From assembly GCA_035063885.1 (NCBI GenBank), contig JAPSFM010000150.1, positions 1-10,976 of the forward strand: a DNA stretch of 10,976 nt, written 5' to 3'. The stretch is from CAADGY01 sp900696665 (GTDB lineage: Bacteria; Acidobacteriota; Terriglobia; Bryobacterales; Bryobacteraceae). Under the pieces are notes generated by a model. It was not told the DNA's origin. It saw only the letters and a list, made by a program, of their open reading frames with translations, and did no database searches. Of the stretch, positions 1 through 6,471 are shown in pieces (within the stretch, counting starts at the first letter, position 1; every line of letters starts with the position of its first letter). The position numbers and the translations under genes were made by a program.

Positions 1-78
1 GAAGACATCTGCCGCAACCGCGGGAGTGACGATCCCGGCCAGGACGAGAAAGAGCGCGCAAAGAATCGGAGCCTTCAT
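1..78 (-). CDS. Secreted protein, N-terminal fragment (runs off left edge)
   Basis: Reading the minus strand from the ATG at 78 gives 26 codons before the window ends. The product begins M-K-A-P-I-L-C, followed by a hydrophobic stretch (ALFLVLAGIV), then T-P-A-V-A-A and D-V-F. This is a classic Sec signal peptide: a lysine at position 2, a hydrophobic core, and an A-V-A-A cleavage region around residues 20-23. The start is supported by a Shine-Dalgarno-like GAAGGA (minus strand of 83-88) four bases before the ATG. The mature domain is outside the window, so no function can be given beyond export. The gene diverges from the LacI-family operon and shares a 267-bp regulatory region with it. It may therefore be a further member of the same sugar regulon (inference). 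Confidence 0.72.
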   Translation of the reverse strand, partial: MKAPILCALFLVLAGIVTPAVAADVF

Positions 79-164
79 AGAATCCTTCAGATGGAGCCGC
101 GCTCGCGAGGCTGGCGCAGGAAAAAAACTCTGGGACGCGGGGTTACAGCTTAGGAATCTTTGAC

Positions 165-173
165 ATTCTAGCA
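165..173 (-). promoter_or_regulatory. Candidate extended -10 promoter for the leftward gene
   Basis: The minus strand reads TGC-TAGAAT here: a TGn extension followed by a hexamer matching TATAAT at five of six positions. No convincing TTGACA-like -35 lies at the usual distance, as is common for extended -10 promoters. Transcription would start near 158, leaving a leader of about 80 bases before the ATG at 78. This is a pattern match only. Confidence 0.35.
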
Positions 174-296
174 CGTCCGGCCAAGGGCCAGTCTCGTCGA
201 TTCGCAGGATCGCAACAAGCCTGTATTTGATGTCGTCTTGCAGATCACCAAAAGGCAAAGATATCGGCGAAGATAAGAAACAATTTCCAACTATTG

Positions 297-307
297 TGAA
301 CGTTTCA
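297..307. promoter_or_regulatory. Candidate LacI-family operator
   Basis: The sequence TGAACGTTTCA is an imperfect palindrome (TGAA-CGT-TTCA) built around a central CG. It closely resembles the TGAAACGTTTCA-type operators bound by LacI/PurR/CcpA-family regulators. It directly abuts the TTGACA -35 element at 308-313 of the promoter that would drive the regulator and the genes behind it. Bound repressor would therefore block RNA polymerase. The likely ligand is the product of the adjacent gene (autoregulation). It is asymmetric, so it may be weak or coincidental. Confidence 0.4.
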
Positions 308-336
308 TTGACATGACAGAAACTATCTGTGAGAAT
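308..336 (+). promoter_or_regulatory. Candidate sigma70 promoter of the regulator/transporter operon
   Basis: A perfect TTGACA (308-313) is followed after exactly 17 bases by GAGAAT (331-336), which matches TATAAT at four of six positions. The -10 hexamer ends only 9 bases before the ATG at 346, so transcription would begin almost on the start codon and the message would be leaderless or nearly so. This agrees with the lack of any Shine-Dalgarno sequence before that ATG. The weak -10 lowers confidence. Confidence 0.45.
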
Positions 337-345
337 TGACTCAAA

Positions 346-1380
346 ATGTCAAAGCGTCAGTCGCCGAGCTTCCGGGAGGTTGCGGAGTACGCCGGGGTGA
401 GCTTGGCAACGGTGTCGCGTGTCGCATCCGGCCGAGGTGGGGTGAGTTCTGAGGTCGAAGCCAAGGTGCGAGCGGCGGCGGCGAAGATGGGTGCTATTCT
501 CGACCCGCGCGAGAAATCGCAGACCATCGCGTTTCTTCCTTCCAATCGCGACCTGTTGCATCCGATCCATTCACGAATCTACGTAGGCGCAGAGAGTTTT
601 TGCCGCACCCAGGGTTGGGAACTGGTTCTTCAAACCTTTCAATACGACAAGAATCAACCGGCGAAGGAGATCCGACTGCCGAGGCTGATTGAACGGGGTG
701 GGGCGATCCGGGCGGTGATCCTGGCTGGCGTGAATACCACCGCACTTCTCGCACGGCTCGATGCGATCGGAATGAGCTATGCGGTTCTGGGGAACAATCT
801 TGCCGGTGATTGGGATCCTTCCGCGCACGATGTTGTCTACATGGACGATCTCGAAGGCGCTCGCGAGCTGACCCGCTACCTGCTATCTCTGGAGCATCGG
901 GACATATGGTTTATCGGCGACGTCGAGCAGCCCTGGGTCGCACGCCTGTTGCGAGGCTACCGGACGGTAATGGAAGAGGCCGGACTCGCACCGCGATGGC
1001 ACAGTATGCATTCCGATGAAAGACAGGCCGGGTATCTCTGTGCCAAGCTGTTGATCTCGCGCCGGGAACCGGTAACTGCGATTTTTGCAGCCAGCGACCC
1101 CACGGCGGAAGGCGTAATCCGCGCATTGCGCGATTCTGGCGTACGGGTGCCGGAAGAAGTTAGTGTGGTTGGTGTAAATGATACGGAAGGTGCGATTCTC
1201 CATCCGCCGCTGACCACGATCCGGTCTTTTCCAGAAGAAGTCGGCCGTCATCTGGCTGAGTTGGTTATCAACCGAATTGCAAAGCCCAAGTTGCCGGGAC
1301 AGCAGTTGACGATCCCGACGCAGCTAATCCGGCGCGAATCGTGCCGCGTTTTAGCGGCCACGGCCAGCGCGCTTGTCTGA
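346..1380 (+). CDS. LacI-family transcriptional regulator
   Basis: A 344-residue cytoplasmic DNA-binding regulator of the LacI/GalR family, likely the sugar-responsive repressor of the genes behind it. Residues 8-28 form the typical helix-turn-helix (FREVAEYAGVSLATVSRV), with the rest of the headpiece to about residue 49. Residues 60-336 form a periplasmic-binding-protein-like sensor domain, including the family-typical FAASDPTAEGVIRALRDSG (248-265) and VPEEVSVVGVND (268-279) near the effector pocket. Length is normal for the family. The hinge segment between headpiece and sensor (about 48-60) appears several residues shorter than usual and lacks the PNxxARxL-type hinge helix. This could alter operator binding. 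The ATG at 346 is the only start that keeps the headpiece; it has no Shine-Dalgarno sequence. The stop lies 13 bases before the transporter start, so the two are probably co-transcribed. The effector sugar cannot be predicted. Confidence 0.93.
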   Translation: MSKRQSPSFREVAEYAGVSLATVSRVASGRGGVSSEVEAKVRAAAAKMGAILDPREKSQTIAFLPSNRDLLHPIHSRIYVGAESFCRTQGWELVLQTFQYDKNQPAKEIRLPRLIERGGAIRAVILAGVNTTALLARLDAIGMSYAVLGNNLAGDWDPSAHDVVYMDDLEGARELTRYLLSLEHRDIWFIGDVEQPWVARLLRGYRTVMEEAGLAPRWHSMHSDERQAGYLCAKLLISRREPVTAIFAASDPTAEGVIRALRDSGVRVPEEVSVVGVNDTEGAILHPPLTTIRSFPEEVGRHLAELVINRIAKPKLPGQQLTIPTQLIRRESCRVLAATASALV

Positions 1381-1393
1381 ACAGGAGCGTCCG

Positions 1394-4300
1394 ATGGACA
1401 ACAGTCGGCGAATTCTACCGTTACTCATCACAATCATCTTTATGCTTGTCTTCGCAAATCCGGTGCTGCCGCAAGCCAGCACCAGCAGTGTCAAAGGAAC
1501 CGTTCGGGACGTATCGAACGCCGTCTTACCCAAAGCGGCTGTGGAGCTTACGAGCCTCACCACCAACGTCACTTCGCGCACGACGACGAACGATGCTGGG
1601 GTGTATCTCTTTCTCGGCGTCGTTCCGGGGCAGTACCGACTGGTCGTCGAAGCGGCCGGCTTCGAGCGGTTCGAGGGTTTATTGACGGTGCAGGTACAAC
1701 AGAATGCCGTAGTAGACCCGGTATTGACCATCGGTCAGACGGCCACCACCATTGAAGTTCAGGACGTAACTCCGCTGGTCCAGGCGGAGAGCCCCTCGCT
1801 GGGCCGGGTGCTCGAGCGTTCGCGCATCGAGCAGTTACCGATCAACGGTCGCAACATCCAGAACCTGCTGTGGACCGTGCCGGGCATGGAGGCCAATTCC
1901 CGCGCGTATGGCATACGGCAGGGTGCGCACATTCTGGTGTTTGACGGCACACAGCAGAACGAAGTGTGGGAAGGGTTCGACCAGCAGCGGCCGCCGGGTC
2001 TGGATGCAATTCAGGAATTCCGTGTGGAGGCGAACAACTCGTCGGCCAAATACACACGGCCCACCACCGTGCTGATGTCGAGCCGCAGCGGCACCAACGA
2101 GTTTCACGGCTCGGCATTCGAAACGACGCGAAACAATGCGATCGGCAAAGCCCGCCAGCGCCAGGACGTGTATTCCAAGGCGCCGCTGAACATCCGTAAC
2201 GAATTCGGTGTGTCCGCTGGCGGACCGGTGTTCCTGCCGCGGCTGTATGACGGCAGGAACCGGACATTCTGGTTCTTTGCCTATGAGGCGAACCGTTCCA
2301 CGGCGCCAAGGACGTTGAGCTGGCGTGTGCCGACGCAGGCGATGCGCAACGGCGACTTCAGCGGCCTGGTGGATGCACAGAACCGGTTGATCCGAATCTA
2401 CGATCCGTTGACTACCGATTCGACAAGCTGGCAACGGCAGCCATTCTCCTACAACGGGCGGCTGAATGTCATCGATCCCGCCCGGCAGAGCCCCGTGGCG
2501 AAGTACCTGTATAACATCACGCCGCTGCCTACGTTGCCGACCAATCCCCTGGTGGACGTTAACTGGATCGGCGAATCGCCGAACTGGTTCCGCGGCTACA
2601 CCACATCGACGCGCTTCGATCACCGCTTCTCAGACGTAGACCACTTTTACGCGCGTTATACGCACAGCAACGCTACGCAGCTTTATCAGTACAGCAGCCA
2701 GATCATGCTCAACGAAGTCCCGGGGGCCGTTCTGCGAAGAGCGCCGAACAAAAGTCTGGCGCTTTCCTGGGTGCACACTTTCTCGCCGGCTTTATTCAAT
2801 GAGCTGCTGGTGAGCGGTACGCGTGACCTGCAATATCGCGGCAACGGCGACGGAGTAACGAAGTACGCTGACCTGATGGGTCTGCCAAACCCGTTCAATA
2901 TGCCGGGTTGGCCACAGATTACCGGAACGGGCCTTCCGAACTATAGCTTCAACGCAAACCCGGTATTCGGTATTCCGTATAACTATTTCATCCTGCAGGA
3001 CAACGCGACGAAGATTTACGGGCGTCACGAGTTTCAGTTCGGCTTCCACACACGTTACGACCAGTTGACTTCAGGCAGCGGCATTTCCTACACCTCCGGG
3101 TTGCACGATTTCAGCACGCTGGGAACAGCCCTTTACGATCCGAACACAGGCCGGGTCAATCCCCGGGCAACGGCACTAACGGGAAGCGATGCCGCCAATA
3201 TGTATCTCGGCCTGATGAATTACGGGGTCCGCTTCGGGCGTCCGAATTACTATTTCCGCTCGCACGAGTATGCGGGGTACTTTCAGGACAACATCAAAGT
3301 CAACCGCAGGCTGACTCTGAATCTGGGGATGCGGTACGAGTTCCGCCCACCGATCCGCGAAAAGAACAACGTGATGGTGGGCTTCGACATGGACCGGCGT
3401 GCAATCGTGCTCGGGACCGAGCTCGAAACCATGTACCGGCTCGGCGCTGCCTTGCCGTCGGTAGTGGACCGGCTGAGTTCCCAAGGCGCGCAATTCATCA
3501 CTTACAAAGACGCCGGCTTGCCGCAGTCTCTGATTCATACGAACAAGAAAGATTTCGGTCCGCGGGTCGGCTTTGCCTACCAGGCCGGCGACACTGGGCG
3601 TCCGTGGATTATTCGTGGAGGATACCGCGTCAGCTACTTCATGGTTCCACTGGCATCTTGGGCAAGCAACGCCGCGCTGTCAGCCCCCATGTACGCCCAA
3701 TTCGCGACGAATATCAACAGCGCAGCCATGGCGCCAGATGGCATTCCCAATTATGGAATGCGATCCACGTTCCCGACGATTGCCGGTGTGAACAGCCGCG
3801 ATGCCATCAATATTGATAACGCCAGCCTGCTGTCGCGTGGCTTTGCGACCGTCTCTTTCCTGGATCCGGACCAGCCGGATGGACGTGTGCAGGACTGGAA
3901 CTTAACGTTCGAACACGAGATCCTACCGAACACCGTGGCTAAGGTCTCCTACGTTGGCAATCACGTAGAAAACCTCGAGCAACAATTCCGGCTGAACGAA
4001 ACGACTCCCGCCTATATCTGGTACGCGACGCGAGGTATTGCGCTCCCGGGTGGCGAGTATTCCGCTGTGGCCACACGGCCGTACGATCAGCAGGTTTACG
4101 GCGATCTGAACCGGCATACAAAGAGCGGCTGGTCGAATTTCAACGGCATTCAGTTGGAGATGGAACGGCGCTACAACAAAGGATTCGCCTATCAGCTTTT
4201 TTACGTGATGAGCAATGCGCTGGGGGCCGGAGGAAAAGGGTGGAATTCTCCGGTCAACGGCGCCAATATCTTCATGCCCGGCGCCGTTCCGCAGGACGAA

Positions 4301-5065
4301 GCGGAGAGAAGCCGGTTTCTGACTTACCAGCGGGATACGACTATTCCGAAACACGCTGTCCGTTGGAATTGGCTGGTGGACCTGCCGATTGGAAAAGGCA
4401 AGTGGCTCGCTAGAAATTCTTCAGGGCTGCTGGATGCCGTCATCGGTGGGTGGCAATTGGCTGGCATGGGATCCCTCGTGAGCACCTTCTTCACGCTTTC
4501 GACAAATATCTATCCCACCACCGGACAGAACATTGAGGTGTACGGCTACAAATACCCGATCGAAGATTGCCGCAGCGGCATCTGTTATCCGGGTTACCTG
4601 TGGTGGAACGGTTACATCCCGGCAAACCAAATCAACAGCTATAATGCAGCCGGCAAACCGAACGGGATTATGGGCGTCCCGGCGGAGTATAAGCCCGCCG
4701 GGGAGCCGCTGATTCCCTGGCCCGCACAGCCGAACAGCAGCGATCCGATGTATCCGTTCTATGGAACGAATACGGTTTGGGTGCCCATGCAGAATGGCTC
4801 CACTACTCGCATCGTATTCAACGACAACCTGCATCCCTGGCGCAACCAGTATCTGTCCAGCGTGCGGCAATGGGGACTGGATGCATCGCTGTTCAAACAG
4901 ATCCGCGTTTCCGAGCGGTTCAGCGTACGGTTCAACGCCGATTTCTTCAATATCCTGAACCATCCGAATAACCCCAACAGTGTTGGTGCGGACGGCGTTC
5001 TCAGCACGAGAAACTCGGGCTCGGCGGCGCGGCAGACGCAGCTTACATTGCGGTTGATCTGGTAA
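1394..5065 (+). CDS. Oar-like TonB-dependent outer-membrane transporter with carboxypeptidase-regulatory-like domain
   Basis: A 1,223-residue outer-membrane protein expected to import a bulky ligand using TonB energy. A Sec signal peptide covers residues 1-28 (basic start, hydrophobic LLITIIFMLVFA, then VLPQA). Residues 32-113 form a carboxypeptidase-regulatory-like beta-sandwich (VKGTVRDVSNAVLPKAAVEL; NDAGVYLFLGVVPGQYRLVVEAAGF). Residues 115-235 form the plug (EQLPINGRNIQNLLWTVPG; ILVFDGTQQNE; SRSGTNEFHGSAFE). The rest is a large beta-barrel ending in the short aromatic terminus TLRLIW typical of outer-membrane proteins. No clear TonB box is seen. This architecture is the Oar-like family common in Acidobacteriota. 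An in-frame ATG lies 21 bases upstream, but the start at 1394 is preferred because AGGAG (1383-1387) precedes it by six bases and it begins directly with the signal peptide. Co-transcription with the regulator and following enzymes suggests a carbohydrate ligand (inference). Confidence 0.93.
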   Translation: MDNSRRILPLLITIIFMLVFANPVLPQASTSSVKGTVRDVSNAVLPKAAVELTSLTTNVTSRTTTNDAGVYLFLGVVPGQYRLVVEAAGFERFEGLLTVQVQQNAVVDPVLTIGQTATTIEVQDVTPLVQAESPSLGRVLERSRIEQLPINGRNIQNLLWTVPGMEANSRAYGIRQGAHILVFDGTQQNEVWEGFDQQRPPGLDAIQEFRVEANNSSAKYTRPTTVLMSSRSGTNEFHGSAFETTRNNAIGKARQRQDVYSKAPLNIRNEFGVSAGGPVFLPRLYDGRNRTFWFFAYEANRSTAPRTLSWRVPTQAMRNGDFSGLVDAQNRLIRIYDPLTTDSTSWQRQPFSYNGRLNVIDPARQSPVAKYLYNITPLPTLPTNPLVDVNWIGESPNWFRGYTTSTRFDHRFSDVDHFYARYTHSNATQLYQYSSQIMLNEVPGAVLRRAPNKSLALSWVHTFSPALFNELLVSGTRDLQYRGNGDGVTKYADLMGLPNPFNMPGWPQITGTGLPNYSFNANPVFGIPYNYFILQDNATKIYGRHEFQFGFHTRYDQLTSGSGISYTSGLHDFSTLGTALYDPNTGRVNPRATALTGSDAANMYLGLMNYGVRFGRPNYYFRSHEYAGYFQDNIKVNRRLTLNLGMRYEFRPPIREKNNVMVGFDMDRRAIVLGTELETMYRLGAALPSVVDRLSSQGAQFITYKDAGLPQSLIHTNKKDFGPRVGFAYQAGDTGRPWIIRGGYRVSYFMVPLASWASNAALSAPMYAQFATNINSAAMAPDGIPNYGMRSTFPTIAGVNSRDAINIDNASLLSRGFATVSFLDPDQPDGRVQDWNLTFEHEILPNTVAKVSYVGNHVENLEQQFRLNETTPAYIWYATRGIALPGGEYSAVATRPYDQQVYGDLNRHTKSGWSNFNGIQLEMERRYNKGFAYQLFYVMSNALGAGGKGWNSPVNGANIFMPGAVPQDEAERSRFLTYQRDTTIPKHAVRWNWLVDLPIGKGKWLARNSSGLLDAVIGGWQLAGMGSLVSTFFTLSTNIYPTTGQNIEVYGYKYPIEDCRSGICYPGYLWWNGYIPANQINSYNAAGKPNGIMGVPAEYKPAGEPLIPWPAQPNSSDPMYPFYGTNTVWVPMQNGSTTRIVFNDNLHPWRNQYLSSVRQWGLDASLFKQIRVSERFSVRFNADFFNILNHPNNPNSVGADGVLSTRNSGSAARQTQLTLRLIW

Positions 5066-5081
5066 AGGCTGCGAAAGTCAC

Positions 5082-5104
5082 GGCCGGCGGGTAGGCCGCC
5101 GGCC
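5082..5104 (+). terminator. GC-rich hairpin after the transporter gene (terminator or attenuator)
   Basis: A perfect 9-bp stem (GGCCGGCGG pairing with CCGCCGGCC) encloses the five-base loop GTAGG and is followed by only three T residues. It begins 17 bases after the transporter stop and ends 15 bases before the next start. The stem is strong enough to pause polymerase or block 3' exonucleases, but the short T-run suggests partial termination. This would lower enzyme expression relative to the transporter or stabilise the upstream message. Confidence 0.6.
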
Positions 5105-5119
5105 TTTCACAACTGGCTT

Positions 5120-6463
5120 ATGCACTCGAAAGCGATCAGTGTGCTCCTGTTATGCTTGGCGTCGGCAGTGCTAACGGCCCGCGACGAGGAACGGCGGGTC
5201 CGGAAGACATTTGCCGAGGTAGATACGTTGTTTGCCAACCCCGGCGCTGGCTGGATGACAGAGATCGGCGACCTCGACGAGCCGAGGTTTCCGTCCACGA
5301 TCGCCTATGTCCGCTGGAACTGGAACGAACTGGAGCCACAGAAAGGTCAGTTCCACTGGGAATTCATCGACACCGCGATTGCCAAATGCCGGAGCCGCGG
5401 TGCACGTCTGGCGTTTCGCGTAATGACGACGAATCCGCACAGCCGGGGTTATTACTGCTCTCCGAAATGGTTGTTCGACCTCGGTTGCCGTTCTCATGAG
5501 TACATTCCCAAGCTCGACACCGTATCCCAACACAAGCGGTTCGCGCGCATTGAGCCGGACTACACGGACCCCCTGTTTCTGGAGAAACATTCGAACTTCA
5601 TCCGGGAGTTGGGGCGCCGCTACAACGGGCATCCGGGAATCGAGTTCGTCGATATCGGCTCGTACGGGCTTTGGGGTGAGTGGCATACCCCGCATCCGGC
5701 GCCGGACGATGTCCTCGTGCGTCTGGTGGATTTGTATGGTGATGCCTTCTGGCAGACGCCGCGGGTGATGCTGACGGCGAATCCGAAGGTACTGGAATAT
5801 GCGCTGGCGCGTGGTGCCGGTGTGCGGCGTGACGGCGTGGGGTCGCCATGGGATGCAAAAAGCTGGCGTTCCCAAAAGTACGTGCAGGTTCGCGGACTGG
5901 CGGATGTCTGGCGCCGCGCACCCGTCGTTTTCGAGTGGTTCGAATCCTTCCGGTTCATGACGAAACAGGGGTGGTCCGTCGATCAGGCAATTGAATTTAT
6001 GCTCGAGAACCACGTCACGTTTGTTTACGACAACCTCGACGAGGTACCCGAAGCAGAGCGGCCCAAGTTCGAAAGGCTAGCGCGGCTTGCAGGCTACCGG
6101 TTCACCGTGCGGGAAATCTCGCATCCCGAACGGGTGCGGCGTGGAGAGGCGTTCCGGCTCGAGATGAAATGGGCGAATGTCGGCGTGGGGCGGCTCTATC
6201 GGAAACATGCGCTGGCTCTGTATCTGCTCGACTCGAGTGGGCGCGTCCTGCATCAGAAACTGGCTGACAGTGATCCACGGGTGTGGCTACCGGGCGATCA
6301 CGAAGTGCCGGAAGCGATCACGCCGCCCTCCGATCTCGATCCTGGAACGTACGGAATCGCAGCCGCACTGGTGGATGAAAGCGGTACTCCGGTTGTGGCT
6401 ATCGCGGTCGATGCGCCGGCGAGCGGTCGCGTGTATCACCTAAGTTCTGTAGTGGTGGAGTGA
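5120..6463 (+). CDS. Secreted DUF4832-type TIM-barrel protein, putative glycoside hydrolase
   Basis: A 447-residue exported protein. Residues 1-20 form a signal peptide (hydrophobic AISVLLLCLASAV, then LTA). Residues about 35-325 resemble a glycoside-hydrolase TIM barrel: NPGAGW (40-45), YVRWNWNELEPQKGQFHWEF (63-82), ARLAFRVM (95-102), and GIEFVDIGSYGLWGEWHT (173-190). Glu187 in GLWGEW and Glu272 in VVFEWFES sit where clan GH-A enzymes carry the acid/base and nucleophile, so they are the candidate catalytic pair (inference). Residues 326-447 form the Ig-like beta-sandwich typical of DUF4832 proteins (GYRFTVREISHPERVRRGE; MKWANVGVGRLYRKHALAL; DPRVWLPGDHEV). No biochemical activity is firmly established for this family as far as I know. 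The ATG has no strong Shine-Dalgarno sequence; the start is chosen because it gives a complete signal peptide. The stop lies five bases before the next gene, indicating coupling. Confidence 0.85.
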   Translation: MHSKAISVLLLCLASAVLTARDEERRVRKTFAEVDTLFANPGAGWMTEIGDLDEPRFPSTIAYVRWNWNELEPQKGQFHWEFIDTAIAKCRSRGARLAFRVMTTNPHSRGYYCSPKWLFDLGCRSHEYIPKLDTVSQHKRFARIEPDYTDPLFLEKHSNFIRELGRRYNGHPGIEFVDIGSYGLWGEWHTPHPAPDDVLVRLVDLYGDAFWQTPRVMLTANPKVLEYALARGAGVRRDGVGSPWDAKSWRSQKYVQVRGLADVWRRAPVVFEWFESFRFMTKQGWSVDQAIEFMLENHVTFVYDNLDEVPEAERPKFERLARLAGYRFTVREISHPERVRRGEAFRLEMKWANVGVGRLYRKHALALYLLDSSGRVLHQKLADSDPRVWLPGDHEVPEAITPPSDLDPGTYGIAAALVDESGTPVVAIAVDAPASGRVYHLSSVVVE

Positions 6464-6471
6464 ATAGGATG
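6454..6471 (+). promoter_or_regulatory. Ribosome-binding site deciding the start of the GH42-like gene
   Basis: GGTGGAG (6454-6460) lies eight bases before the ATG at 6469 and overlaps the last codons of the upstream gene. A GTG at 6460, which overlaps the upstream TGA stop, is also in frame. It sits on the Shine-Dalgarno sequence itself and has none of its own upstream, so the ATG at 6469 is the better start. Confidence 0.65.

Noticed and set aside
1373..1393. Upstream ATG at 1373 for the transporter gene
   Set aside because: It overlaps the regulator's end and adds an acidic, non-signal segment (MSEQERP); AGGAG at 1383-1387 points to the ATG at 1394.
1835..2623. Minus-strand open frame (about 262 codons) over the transporter gene
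   Set aside because: It lies wholly within the plug and early barrel region of the TonB-dependent transporter and has no domain of its own.
6460..6468. GTG start at 6460 for the GH42-like gene
   Set aside because: The GTG overlaps the Shine-Dalgarno that serves the ATG at 6469 and has none of its own; the ATG also places the twin-arginine motif at the usual distance.
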